A stretch of DNA of 64,000 nt from Montifringilla adamsi (lineage: Eukaryota; Chordata; Aves; Passeriformes; Passeridae), in assembly GCA_017590115.1 (NCBI GenBank), contig JAGGNK010011114.1:1293733-1357732 (forward strand), given 5' to 3'. The notes under the pieces were generated by a model. That model ran no database searches, was not told the DNA's origin, and saw only the letters and a list, made by a program, of their open reading frames with translations. This document shows positions 36,645-48,882 of the stretch, in pieces; position 1 is the stretch's first letter; each line of letters begins with the position of its first letter. The translations under genes were made by a program, and so were the position numbers.

Positions 36645-36782
36645 TGTCCACTCCTCACGGGTGTAAATCTGCTAAAAAAAATGGTGTGAGCATCTTGCAA
36701 GTCCCTGGGTGAATACTGATAAATTGTATACAGAGTTACTTAGTGCTTTTTCTGATTTTCTGTATTTCTTTCCTTTGTGCAG

Positions 36783-36905
36783 GCTCTTGATGGAAATATA
36801 TATGATCACCTTAAGGATTATTTAATGGCATTCAGCAGGACTGAACTAGAGACATGCCAAGCTGTACAAAACACATTCCAGTTTTTACTGGAGACTTCCA
36901 GCAGG
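36783..36905 (+). CDS. FCHSD2: FCHSD2 coding exon F (F-BAR, residues 236-276)
   Basis: Exactly 41 codons between TTTGTGCAG and a consensus GTAAGT: ALDGNIYDHLKDYLMAFSRT, then ELETCQAVQNTFQFLLETSS and R. It encodes the last long F-BAR helices. Differences from remembered human sequence are few (NIYD for NVYD, LMAF for LIAF, ETSSR for ENSSK). Both ends are phase 0. Confidence 0.97.
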
Positions 36906-39900
36906 GTAAGTTTGAACTGAATGATGCTTTGTAACCGAATCCTTGCAGCATGGACAAATCCCCAGGCCTGAGATTCGCTTCCAAAATCTTGACAAAACTG
37001 AAATTTTGTTATTTTTGGTTACTCCTGAGTGGCGTTAGGTTGAAAGGCACCAGACAGTTTTCTTGGGGAGCAGTTTTCCTCTGGCAGCCAGACTGCCTTC
37101 CCCTGAGTGCATTTGCATCCAGAGATGCTCTGCTCTCCTCACCCTGCACGTTTGGGAGGGGAAATTGCAGCTGAGGGTTCTGCAGGGTGTAATCTGGAGC
37201 AAAGCCCCAGGAAACTGCTTGGATCATTCCTTAATAATTGTCTGTCAACATAAAATCCAAGCTATTAGGCTGTTTTCTCCCTGGAATTAAGAGTGGCAAA
37301 CACAGCAAACAAATTAGAGCCCTGTTGTAGACGTGGTTTGTTTGCTTTGTCGAGCAGCCAGACTGAGAGAGGCGTGATCGCTTCCAGGGTAATTTTGATA
37401 CTTAAATAATTCATCTGCTGGGCTAAAAGAAGGGAAAAAAAATTGCCATTGAGCTCAGAAAAAGCTGCTTTGGTGCAGTCATAATACTCCTTTTTACGTT
37501 TACCTTACCCACCCACCCAGAAACAGAGCTCATTCACACAGAGATCTGGAGCAAAAGCTTATTTAACACGTTCCTTATTTACCTCCAAGCAAGTGATCTC
37601 ACACCTTCAGAGGTCTAAAGTGAGGGTATGAAAAATGGGCTTCACCCTCAGCTTTGAATTCACTTGGCAGCAACTGTAAAAATAATCAAAGCACCATTTT
37701 CTCTTCAGTTGTAGAAGGGCTCTCAATAATTTACCTTGGGGTGTATTATTCAGTCTGCTTCAAATACCTTCCCCTGAAATGCTGGCTTGGAGTCTTTCAG
37801 CTAAACAGGCTTCTGTATAATGTCTGCATAATTAATTTTTCACTGTTGTATCAGATCCTTTGTGTTCAGAATACTCAGAGAGCTGCCTGGTTGGGACTTT
37901 GATCCAATTCTAAACTGCCATATCCAAACATTTCCTTGGAGCACGAATCCTTTCCTCAGATATTTGTGTGTGTTGAGGTTGGGGTGCTTCAGAGAGCTCC
38001 AGCTCTGGCTGATATTACACAAGAGCCACGTCAGGCTGTGTGTGTGAGTTGTGTTTGTGTTTTACTCCGTGGACACAATGCCTGGAGAAGGGACAGGAGC
38101 GTGAATCCAGCTGGCAGGTCTCAACAGGGCTTTTACAACTGGTTCCTACAACTCCATTTGCTTCTCTCCTTGTGCTTCAGGAATGTGGAGAAGAGAAATT
38201 TGTGTTGCTTTGCTACTGAAGAAGTGTGCTTTGCTCTGAATATGTTAACTAATGGATTTTTCCACAGGCTTTGCTTATCCTTTCTTTCCATAAAAGGTTG
38301 CAGTAATCAGCCCAAAAAAAACCCCAAAAAACCAGAAAAAAACATTTTCTCTCCACCAAAGCCCATCCGTGTCTTTCAAAGGCAGCTTGGGTTGTTAAAC
38401 ATGTAATAAATTTGTTAGCAATTTAGAATAAACCTGTCATCAAAGCAAAGGTTTTAAATATTTATTGGGGGCTTTGAATGCTTCACCTGTTCTTTGTTAG
38501 TTTGCAGTACAAGCTTGGCAGGCTCTGCTCAGAAGAGACACTTCAGGTCATTGGGAGGAATCTTTTTGCTCTCCCATCTGAGCTCCATTTCTGTTTGCAG
38601 GATGGAATTGAATTGTATTTGCTTTAGGAGGACACAAATTGCTTCCCACAAGTGCCAGGGATGGCTCCTTGGGATGGGCAGGGCTGGCTGTCACCTCACG
38701 TGATGCAGACTGAGGGAAACAGCTAAAAAACCCAGATTTTGTATATAAAATGCTGATTTTTCACTTGAACAGTTTTACTCTAGATTTGTACTTCTTGCAC
38801 TTCTCTTTCAAAAAAAAAAATCTGATTTTCTTTGGAATATTTCCTGAAATTCCATTTGCTGTTTTGAGTAATATTTCTGTGAGGTTTCTGGTAAGAGGGC
38901 AAATAATTTCCTTTATGCACATCTCTGACTGTGCCTTGTTTCTGCATACGGGATATATTTAATGTTTGATTTCAGGTCTGTTGTAACCTGTCAATTGACA
39001 TTGACTGCAGAAAGAAACCGTGTAAGAACATTGATTTAATTACTGAATAACAGGAAATCTATTTGGAAAAGTTGCAGCTTAATCCCAAGGATACAGTGTT
39101 GCTTTGCAGTCTTTTTATTCTCTTTTTTATCAATTGTCCAATATTTTGTGCAAATGCAGGATTTCATGTGCTGGGCTTGCACATCCTCCCAAGCCTCCTG
39201 TTCTGATAAAGTTGTTTTCATTTTTAACCACTTGTTGTGGCTTTGAGGGGAAATCTCCTAGGAGTGCTGTTGGAAAAATGAGTTTTCTGCTTTGAACTGA
39301 TTTGCTGGGCAGTCAGATTTCTGGGGAAAGCACATCAAAATATCTGTGGAGGTGTTCACATCCTCAGTAACTTCATTTTGGGGGGGTTTTCCTAATTGAA
39401 CTTAAAATAGCTCCACATATTTGGCGTGGCCCAGGGTTGTGTGCTCTGGTCAGTGTTCACGTGGATCTAAAGGACAATTCAATGGAATAGCTGCTTAAAT
39501 TAAATTATTTTGATGCCAGATCAGTGCTGAGCATCCTCTGAAGCTGCAGATGTTTCCTTCTTTAGTATTTTCTGAATTTCTATTTCTGGGAATTCGTGAT
39601 GCAAATCCCTGTCTGTTTTCTCCCCATTTGAGTGTGTTTATGTTCAACTGCTCAAATTGGAGCAGTAATTATGTACTTTTCTGGTTTAGATGAGTGTGTT
39701 ATTGGCCCTGGAGGACTATTTACTTTCTTTAACTGGAGATTAATTTTTTACAGTTCAGTATTTCAGCAACACAAGCATCAACATTTTGCTGCATTAGAGA
39801 ACAAGTTTTATTTCCCATTGTCCATGCAGCACAGAGTTCTTGGTCATGCACAGTGCTGCTATTTCTGGATAAATACCATCTTTATTATCTCCTTTGTACA

Positions 39901-40603
39901 TGTAAACCCCCAGTTTGGTAATAAATTGATATAATTTTGATGCATTTTCATCAATTGAGGCAGTGAATGCTCTGTGAGAGTTCTTCAACCAGTGATCCTA
40001 TTTTTTCATCGTGCAATCACTGGGTATTTCTTTGTAAATCTGTGTAAATTGTGACATAAGAGGTTTGTTTAGGGATCTGTGTCATGCTGCCTGAAACATA
40101 TCATTAAACAAATTTGGGAGCTGAAGGAGTTTTGCTTCAGCAAAATGCAAGCTTGGAGAGTTTTTTTCTGAAAGCAATTTAATAAAGAGAGATGAAGTTT
40201 GTAACTGATTTTGGATGCATTATTCCAAATAAGTCTTTTCAGCTCCCACAATTAATAATTTCTGCCAAATTTAGACTTTCCATCTCAAGAAAGAGCAATG
40301 CACAGGAAATTACCCACAAGAGGAGGGAAAAATATTTATGGCAGTGACACCACAGGGTGTCTATTCTGTAGCTGGTGTTTTTTCCCCCATTTTGTAGGTA
40401 AATGGCAGGGATATTTTAGGTGCTTGTCACTCCCTGTGTGTCCTGCCAGTGCCTCTGAACAACTCGAGTCCTCAATTCTGTGCTGATGCACCCAAGCTTC
40501 TGCTGCAGGTTTAATCTCGGCTGGAAGCTGTGCTGGTTTTGCTCTCCAGCTGTTTTTCAGTTCACCAAACAAGGAGTCTAAAGAAACCTTTTTCTTTCCT
40601 CAG
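36906..40603 (+). other. Intron F-G
   Basis: Phase-0 intron of 3698 nt from GTAAGT to TTTCCTCAG. The only structure I find is the second 52-nt direct repeat at 38758-38809, followed by an A tract. Otherwise unique AT-rich sequence. Confidence 0.9.
38758..38809 (+). repeat. 52-nt direct repeat, copy 2, followed by an A tract
   Basis: TTTTCACTTGAACAGTTTTA, then CTCTAGATTTGTACTTCTTG and CACTTCTCTTTC. It is 47/52 identical to 36593-36644 in the same orientation. The downstream A tract might mark a retroposed end, but copy 1 has no matching tract at that point. Confidence 0.85.
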
Positions 40604-40699
40604 GTGGTGCGGGATTACAATCTCCAGCTGTTCTTGCAGGAGAACTCCGTGTTCCACAAACCTCAGCCTTTCCAGTTCCAGCCCAGTGACAGCGACACT
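40604..40699 (+). CDS. FCHSD2: FCHSD2 coding exon G (end of F-BAR, residues 277-308)
   Basis: Exactly 32 codons between CTTTCCTCAG and GTAAGA: VVRDYNLQLFLQENSVFHKP, then QPFQFQPSDSDT. It closes the F-BAR domain and enters the proline- and glutamine-containing linker. Recalled human sequence differs by NAVF for NSVF and PCDS for PSDS. The next block is either the cassette at 41753 or exon H at 49111; all join in phase 0. Confidence 0.97.
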
Positions 40700-41555
40700 G
40701 TAAGAGCCCTGTGAATCCCTGCAGTTACTTGGTCTTGCTCTATTTTAAAGCAGATTGTTCTAAATGGGGAAGAGAATCACTGGTATCCCAGTCTGGTTTA
40801 ACCTCGTGCTGGTATTTTTGGGAAAGAAAGGGAGAGTGGCCTGGTTGCAGGAGGGGGGTGATGATAAAAAAAGCATCAAATAGACTCTAGATCGTCCACA
40901 AAAGAGCAGAATCTTTTTTTGGCTTCCAGATTGTGACTAACAGTCCTCTGTTTCACTGCTTTCAACCTAATTCCTACTAAATTTTGTTGCCTTTTTATCC
41001 TGCTGGTGAGGTTCTCGTAATACTCGCTAATACTGGGTTAAAACTGTGCCAAGTAAAGTGTCCCTGCACACCTAAATTGCTCAAGGAATACTTAGAGATA
41101 CATATAGACAGTGTTACTAAAAATAATACTGTTAAAACACTGCATTCCAAAATAATATGCAAGAATCTTATCTTGGTTTCTGTGTTGCTTCCAAAGCAAT
41201 CATTAATGACATTAAAAGTGAGTGAATCAGGGTATGTAAGTGCATTTCCAAACAGCACCTTGATTAAAGTGGATTCTTGATGTCCCATTGACATTACTGA
41301 TGTTATTTTTAAAAACAGCTGTTTAAAATAAGTTTGGATCTTTAAAGCATATAGACTTTTTCTGACTTGAATTCTTTATTGAACTGACTTGGGCAGTCCT
41401 GATCTGCATTCAAGTGATTCAGATCAAGACCTGCATAAGGGTGATTTTCCCAGTCACCCTGACATCTCTGACTGGCTCTCCTTTGTATTTCCCTTTCAAC
41501 AAACTCTGATTTTGATTTTTATTCCAGAAAGAGTCAGTTATTCCCATAAATAAAC

Positions 41556-41646
41556 GTTTGGACAATGCTCTTGGGTGGGATTTTGGGGTGTCTGTGCAGC
41601 ACTGGATAATGTTGATGGGTCCCTTCCAACTCAGGATATTCTGTGA
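41556..41646 (+). mobile_element. CR1-type 3' end fragment, sense
   Basis: GTTTGGACAATGCTCTTGGG, then TTTTGGGGTGTCTGTGCAG and GGGTCCCTTCCAACTCAGGA with TATTCTGTGAT at the end. It is the same subfamily as 7108-7218 and ends about 105 nt before the candidate cassette exon. Confidence 0.8.
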
Positions 41647-41752
41647 TAAATTTTAGGTTGTTCTTTATAACAATGAGCAGAATCTGAGTCTTTGCTCTGC
41701 CTCTCTAACCTTTGCTGCTTTGTTCTCATCCCTGTGCACTCCCTGCATCCAG

Positions 41753-41824
41753 AGTTTTAATGCAGTTCAACTGGTGGAGATTGAGCCCTCACCTGTCAGT
41801 GCTATGAGAATGACCATAGCAGAG
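41753..41824 (+). CDS. FCHSD2: Candidate FCHSD2 cassette exon (24 codons)
   Basis: A long pyrimidine-rich run ending CCCTGCATCCAG precedes 72 nt that read, in the phase required by exons G and H, SFNAVQLVEIEPSPV then SAMRMTIAE, with no stop, followed by GTACCT. The length is a multiple of three and both ends are phase 0, so inclusion inserts 24 residues between about 308 and 309, just after the F-BAR domain. The donor departs from consensus at +4 and +5, which is common for alternatively used exons. The insert contains a proline-directed serine (EPSPV). I recall that longer mammalian FCHSD2 isoforms exist but cannot verify that this is their exon. Confidence 0.72.
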
Positions 41825-44240
41825 GTACCTGGAGGTGTTTCTGGTCAGCCCTGTGTTATCCCTGTGCATGTGGGATGCTGAATTTACACTCTGGACAGGT
41901 GGCAACAGAATGCACAATCTCTGTATATATAAAACAGAAAAGGTTAAAAAAAAATTTAAAAAAAAAAGCTTTTTTCACAATGAGACTTGAGGGAGGAAAA
42001 ATCAATTTAAGGATGTTAGTTGTGGGGGGCAGCTTCACACTTCTCCTTTTGTAATTGATACTCTAATCAATTTGGGGGTTTGTACTTGATATTCTAATCT
42101 GCTGGGGCATGAATTAAAGTTTCACAGCTCAAGACAGTGCTGTGTGAAATTGGTTGCTGCTCCTGTGTGAGAGGGAAAGGTCTGAGCTGCAGGCTCTGAG
42201 TGCACTGGAGAAATGCAGCCCCACTGCTGATCCATTTGGCTCTTTTTCCAGAGGGCCATCCCCATGGCCAGGAGGGCTGGAAGTCTCTCCCAGTAAACTC
42301 CCCAGTGTGAGGAATGCCAGGATTCTGTGCCATGGCACTTGTGTGGGCTCACGGGGTCCACGTGTGCTGCCGCTGCTGCCTCACTCCAGGAATTTTTGGG
42401 AAGCAATGAATGGGTCCTTCATGTCTCAGTTCTTCACTCCTTTGCTTGATTAACCTCCTTGGGCTGCAGAATTCCTGCATTTCCTCAGTGCTCTGCAGCT
42501 TTTTAATCTTCAGCTGCTTGGGCTGTAACCAATTTTCCCCAAAATAATTCAATTATGCTTCTTTATGATCCATGTAATTCTGCTCAGCTGAGAGGATCCT
42601 ACCTGGACAATCCCATTTTTAATCAATAAGTACAGGAGAATTAAGGTTCTTGCTCAGGCTTTTGAATTGTTCAGAAATTGGGTTTTCTAATTGATGGAGC
42701 AACACTTAATTGCAGGAGAACAGTCACCAAGCATTCTTTTGCCACATGTTCCGTTTCTAGATGTTTTGCAGAGGTTTCTCAGTTGGCTTTTAATTTCTGT
42801 GGGTTGTGCATGATAATTTTCACACCAAGGACTGAAGGAAAAAAGTAGAGTCATAAATACATCTCATCAAAAGTTTAATATGAACCTCTTCCAAGAACAA
42901 GTTGTGGGCTCTCTTCAGGCTGATCCACTGGGACTGGGCTCAAAATCCAGAGTATTTAAGTGTTACTGGAATGGAGTTGTGAGGGCTGTAGGCAGGAAGA
43001 ATGTTATAAACAATATGGATGTGGAGCCCTGAATGGAGAGATCTGAATTCTGGTGGAAATTCCACTTTTCCGTGGTCCATCCCGGACTTCTGTTTTATTA
43101 CCAGGATTTCTGTGCAATCCTTGAGTCGGGAACAGCCCAGTTTGCTTCCAAAATGATCCCAACTTGCACAGTCAGAGCAGAAGGGTCTGTTCCTAAGAAA
43201 GGAGGGAATGAAACAATTTTCCATCAACTTCCAGGAGTTTTGATCCCAAAAATCCCAGTTGTTCTAGGCAAAATGTACACTTCTGAGCGGCCTCCAAGAG
43301 AAAACCACTTCAAAATGCTTTACATCAATCAGGTTTCCTTTATCTAAAAAAAAAAAATAAATATTTGAGCTGGAATTTAATCAATTGATTTCATTATCTT
43401 TGTTCATTTTGATGGCCATAAATTCTTATTTTTAAAAAAGAAAGTTTTCAAAAATATCCCTTAAACAAACCACTTACCCTTAAAGAAATGGTTTGGTCTA
43501 AAAATACTCAGAAAGAAATGATTGATCAGTTCCTAGCAAACTTTAATCCTCTCCAGAAAAGAATTCCCAGTGTGGATTTATAGCCAGCAAAGCAGAGAAT
43601 GGAAAAGAATCTCTTAAAACACTTTTATCCTCCCAAGGAAATGGAGCCTTGCTCCATTTTCATCATGGCCCATCCTCCCACGAGGGAAGGGATATTTCTG
43701 AATTCCACAGAAATGCCCTGTGCTCTCAGATAAGGCACGGGAACAGGGCAGAAGAGAGGGGAAATTGGCCAGCTTTTCTCTGCTTCCTGCTTGGAAAAGC
43801 TGCTTTTTCCATGATCCCAGGGTTATCTCGTGGGAAAAGGAGGCAGGTGACACAAAAGTGTCCCTGGAGCGGGAGGAGAAGGGCCCTGAAAAGCTGACAT
43901 TTCATTTTTGGGGTATTTTTCCTGTTTTTTATTCACTGTTTCCTCAGAGAACATGAGGAAAAAGCTGTGTCCCAGCTGATTTCTCCCACAGCTTCGTGAC
44001 ATGAAAATAATGTTATTTTTTCCCTCTTAATTTGCACAAAAACACCTCAGGAAGTTGAGAGGAAAGTTTTGCCGTTTCCCCCCCACGTAACTTGGCTGTT
44101 TCATGGGTAGATAGTGAAAACAGAGATGAATTTCCCTTTTCAGAAGAACATCTTGGAATTTCTCAGCATCTTCTATGGAGGAATTTTATATAAGTTACAT
44201 AAAAAGGGCCTATGTTTCTGTATTTACAATAGTTTGTACA

Positions 44241-44434
44241 TTTAATACCAGAACAGACCAGGTTTAAGTACAACTTTCTTGAAGTTAAACCTAAAAAGAA
44301 AATAAAAATCAAAGTTACTATTTAATTTAATCAAGCTTTTAATACTGGAACAGTCTGGTTTTAGGTATAACCTTTTTGAGGCTAAATATATATGACAAAG
44401 AAGTAATTACTTAATTTTATTCAGTATTAGGAAT
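44241..44434 (+). repeat. Diverged 97-nt tandem duplication (two copies)
   Basis: Copy 1 starts TTTAATACCAGAACAGACCA with GGTTTAAGTACAACTTTCTT; copy 2 starts at 44338 as TTTAATACTGGAACAGTCTG with GTTTTAGGTATAACCTTTTT. Similarity continues through the A-rich middle to the TTTAATTTAA / TTAATTTTAT ends. This appears to be an old local duplication. Confidence 0.75.
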
Positions 44435-45355
44435 TCTTTTTGAGGAGAATTACAGCCATTCAGATAAAGAAATGATCAGTGGGTGTGAGTGGGCAAAGCT
44501 CTGCCTTCCTTCTGTGACTTGACCCATCTTGTGCCTGTCTAAAACTGATTTTATTTAATCCTTCCCACCCCATCTGTGCTTAAAATAAGATCTGAAATCT
44601 GATATTTATATTTGAGGTTGATACTGAAGAAAAAGGAAAGTTTTGGATCGACTGGGGATTTAACTTAGGTTGAATGTGAGGATCATTTCTCATTTTCTCC
44701 TAAATATAATGTGCTGGAATTGGCTCCCAACTTAATGGATTTTATTTTAATTTGCACCACCTGATTTTAATTTAGAGAGCACACAGAATTCTTTGGCTTT
44801 TAGCAGTCAGGAAACAAAATTTAAGCAAAGCTCTGAGTATTTTCTAACAATGAAAATCAGAGAGCAGAAGTTGCACTAGAAACAAGTGGCCACTTCAGAG
44901 CTACAAATTTGTTTATATTGAATTGAAAATACCCACAAAATCAATTTTTCTGAGTCAAACTTGATTTTAAAAGTCTTTTTTTTTTTTTTTTTGCTTTTGG
45001 TTACCTAATGAGGGCCATTTTTCCATATTTCTAGTCCTAATAGATTTTTGAAAAAATTGGCTGGGAATGCAGCTGCTGTGAGAGCTGAAGCAAATGAGGA
45101 TAATTATGAGGGTGAGAATAGAAGTAAATGAACAAAAATACTCTGCACTCTAATTTCAAGATTCATTTCAGTGAGAACAATAAGAACCTTTAAAAATAAA
45201 TAAGATTCAAATTAATTTTAACAAAAGGGTTGTGCTTTTCATCTCTTGTATGCAGCAGAAGTTCTTAATACAGAAACATCAAGGCCTAGAAATAACAAAG
45301 CTGTGTTGATCAGTGATAGTTAATAAAAGTCAATACTTTTAATATTCTAGACTTC

Positions 45356-45432
45356 CAAAACAAAAACAAAAAAAGAAACAAACAAAAAAACCCAAAACCC
45401 AAACCAAAACAAAAAAAAAGCCAAAACAAAAC
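45356..45432 (+). repeat. A-rich low-complexity tract (CAAAA-type)
   Basis: The tract consists of A runs interrupted by single or paired C and G, such as CAAAACAAAAACAAAAAAAG and AACCCAAACCAAAAC. It may be a simple repeat or the remnant of a retroposon tail; no element body is recognisable beside it. Confidence 0.85.
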
Positions 45433-48212
45433 ATCCCTGCCCAGTCTGATGTTCCCTTTCCTTCTGCAGCCCCCTCATCAGTTTATTAGATTTATATAAT
45501 ATTGTCTAGTATTAATAACATATTATAAATTTGTTAGTTTAAAAAGCAGCATGTGGTTGTATAAAACAGCAATAATAGGTTGATTTGGATTTTACCTTAT
45601 TGTAACAGATATGTGATAATAATAATAATAGTGGATTTAAGTCCTTTTTTGTTATTCTGAGGGGGAAAAAAATCCCCTTTATGCAAAAAAAATCTGAATT
45701 TTTCAAGATGAGGAGTGTCCAGTTTGAAATGTTGGAAATTGACTGAGATATGAGTCAGCCCCAGCTCACTCTTGGCTAAATTAAAATCAAATGAATTCAG
45801 CAACAAGAGACTGAAAGGAGCCCCAAAGTTGGCTCACGATTTTCTCAGAACTGCTGAGTTTAGCAGTGAGTTGTGTGAAAAATGTCATGTGTGTTCCTTC
45901 CTCCTCCCCAGGGTGTTGCTCTGCAGCATTTGCATGGAAACTTCTTGTTTTCACCTCTCTTTAAAAGAAATGCCAGCTTTTTAGCTGTGTTTCATGTCGT
46001 TGCTTTGCATGTAATAAATGTTCCCTGCATTTTGCCTTGCTAGAAGTGAACTTTTTTAAGGCTTCAGCCACGAAAATAAGGCACTTTGAGGCTCAAGAGC
46101 TAATTTTTTCTTTGCTTTCAAGACAGCACTGTGCCATCTGCATCTGGATATAACCAGATAAATAAGAATAATAAGAATACAGGCTGAGTTTGGCCTGTTG
46201 GGAGGCAAATCCTGCACCTGCACCAACATTTCAGACCGAAATGGAGAAGTGACGTGTGGCTGCAGCCTGGATGCTTTTGTTAATTTAAGAAGCAGCATTG
46301 CTGCCCCTAAGCTTTTTAGCTGCTTGGAGCCATGCAGAAGTTTCTGTTTGGTTTACTGATCGAATTTTTAGCACTAAACACTGGTTTTGTTGTAACCCAA
46401 GCCCTGAGGGAGCAGCAGAGTGCCCATCTATGTTTAGCTCAGGTTTTTTGGCTCTCCCTTCATTCCTTGGCCACGCAGGCTGGGTTTGGTTTCCCTCTCT
46501 TTTTGGAAGAGGTTAAATTGAGGCATTCCAGGCCTGAAAACACTTCAGCTTCGTGGAGTAAACCAGGATCAGACCCTTCAGTTCCTCCTCCTTCTTCCCT
46601 GCAATTTGGACTTCAATGTCCACAGCAGATAAATCTGGCTTAGCTCCTTTCTTCTCACCTATTTTAATGGCAGCTGAGTTTTCATTTTCTTGATGTTCCT
46701 GTCCAGTCTGTCTTTTCCCTGAGGGTACAGAATTAAGGCTTTTCATTGCCACATTTTTATTTTTGTTTTATTTTTAGACCTTTAAGCAAGGGTGAGGTCT
46801 GTTTGGGTGCAATACTGCTTTATAAATAACTAATAAAAGTCTGATCCTACAAAATTCCTTTATTTTTTAGGAGGCCTTAAAGAGTAGCCACAAAGTCCAC
46901 ATTCATTTTTCTGGTCAAGTGCTTTTGATTATAAATAGACTAAAACCCAAAATCACACTTGGGGTAATGGAGAAGATTATCAAGTGACTGAAAAGTCTGG
47001 ATTCTTTCCATATGAAAATGAGCTGCTGAGTAGGAGCAAGAGCAGTGGGAGCACTGAAAATACGTTATGGGCTCTTTTCCCTCTCAGATGTTTGATGGGG
47101 AAGAGGGAATGTCAAAGATTCTGCTCAGCTTTAGGCTCAGGTGGAAGCTGTGGAAGAAGCTGTGTGATGAACTGGGAAAAAACCGAGGTGAAATGTTACC
47201 TTAAGGATTGGATGTGCCTAAATAAATCCATGTGTTGTTTTCTTCAAGTTTACAATGGAGGAGCTTAACAGAGGTAATGAAAGGAGTCAGTAATGAAGGA
47301 ATATGATTCTCTAAATCCATCTCAATAAAAGCCAGTTTGCTAATTAAATTGAGGGGATGGGTGAAGAGATGCTCACCTGAAGCTTCACCTTCCCAGCTGA
47401 TCATCCCAGGGCTGGCCCTGTGCCTGTACCTCTGCTCTTCCTCTTCTGGGCTGCTCCACACCTAGCCTGACAATTCCCTGTGCCTGGAAAATAACTCTGG
47501 CTGGCATTTCACACACTCAGAATAAAGGCCAGGTTCAGTTTTGGCACAGAACTTCACTGAACAAATAACGAGCTGAGCCAATTTTGTCTCTTTTTCAATT
47601 ATATCCCCTGATAGGCTGTCAACCAGTTAGTAATTTTTGTCTCTTCCGTGAGGACAGTGTAATCTAAAGGGCAGAAAAATCTTGTTTTCAGAATGACTTC
47701 AGTTTGCCTCCTGGTGTTCTTGGTTTCACCCCAGTCCGTGCCAAATGCTGGTGTAGGTGATGAAACTCTCATCCTTCCTTGATACAAATCATTCCTCTTT
47801 TCCTGCTAAAATACCTGATAACAGCGTCTCTTCTTCTGCAACAGCTGGAGGCTTCCCAGCTACCCTGAAAATAATTCCATGTCTTTCAGCTCTCCTACCC
47901 TTTCCTGATGGCTAACCTTGGGTTTCTCCTGCCTAAACAACCTTTTCATCCTTCTGGGCTTTTTCTCTAGTTTCAAACTCCACCTGATGAAGAAAAATGG
48001 TGTCATTTGAACCACACAGAGTGAGAAATTTGTGACACAGGCATTTCTTTCACACTTCAACAGCTCTGTGCGTATTCTCTCTTCTTGAGTCAGTTTGCAA
48101 GGGGTTTTTTTTTTTGGTTGATCTCAAAGGCTGGGCAGGATTATGTCAGGAGTTGTGTTGAAAAGGAGAGCAGGGGGGTTGTGGATTGCAGTGTCTGGAT
48201 CAGGGAAAAAAA

Positions 48213-48310
48213 AAATCACAGGGACTGGTTGAGGTTGGAAGGGATCTCTGGAGGTTGTCTGGTCCAGAGTTGGTTGTCCAGGGCTGTATCCAGGCGGCTT
48301 CTGGATATCT
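48213..48310 (-). mobile_element. CR1 3' end fragment, antisense, other subfamily
   Basis: AATCACAGGGACTGGTTGAG, GTTGGAAGGGATCTCTGGAG and CCAGGGCTGTATCCAGGCGG with TTCTGGATATCT match the reversed 3' end of a CR1 subfamily different from the 'GCCATGGCAGGG' copies elsewhere in the window. Confidence 0.75.
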
Positions 48311-48682
48311 TCAGAAATGGAAGATGATTCCGTGATTCTGTTACAAATGGAAATGATGGAAAGATTGGGAATAATTTCAGTAATTCCATGCTGGAAAATG
48401 TTCCTGTTGTGTTCAGCCTGGAGACAGTGCAGATAACTATTTCATCTTGCTTTAGTTGGAAATTCTTGAGGGGGACAATTTTACTTTTTGTCGTTGACAC
48501 AACAAAAGCAGGAGTAAGATGGAACAATATCAAAAATGTGATTGGAAATTCCGGACTCTGTTTTGCAGACACAAACATTTTTGGACAGAAACTGTCACGC
48601 TGAACTAAAATATTTGATGGCTTTGTGGTTTAATCACAGTTTACAAAGAATGAGCCTCTTGGTCACACTAAACTTTGCATCT

Positions 48683-48882
48683 TTAGGAAGGAATTGTTCC
48701 CCATGAGGGTGAGCAGGCCCTCACACAGGGTGCCTAAGGAAGCTGTGGCTGCCCCTGGATCCCTGGCAGTGTCCAAGGCCAGGCTGGACAGGGCTTGGAG
48801 CAGCCTGGGACAGTGGAAGGTGTGGCACTGGATGGGCTTTTAAAGCCCCTTCCATCCCAAACCATTCCATGATTCCATGATC
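48683..48882 (+). mobile_element. CR1 LINE 3' end, sense
   Basis: TTAGGAAGGAATTGTTCCCC, GGGTGCCTAAGGAAGCTGTG, GGGGCAGCC-type order on the + strand, AGGGCTTGGAGCAGCCTGGG and the terminal ATTCCATGATTCCATGA. It ends about 230 nt before exon H. Confidence 0.92.

Larger units (their letters stand above)
15040..36782 (+). other. Intron E-F, 21.7 kb
   Basis: Phase-0 intron from GTAAGG to TTTGTGCAG. It holds LTR-like segments (15113-15600, 18470-18730), a hairpin-forming sequence (17461-17489), CR1 copies (20270-20420, 22529-22755, 23322-23588, 24391-24735, 30195-30300, 32148-32210, 35686-35800), a coding-like broken stretch on the - strand (21880-22240), a possible pseudo-exon (31937-31983) and one of two 52-nt direct repeats (36593-36644). 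Between these I see only unique AT-rich sequence with homopolymer tracts. Intervals without anything I recognise include 15601-17460, 18731-20269, 24736-30194 and 32211-35685. Confidence 0.85.
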
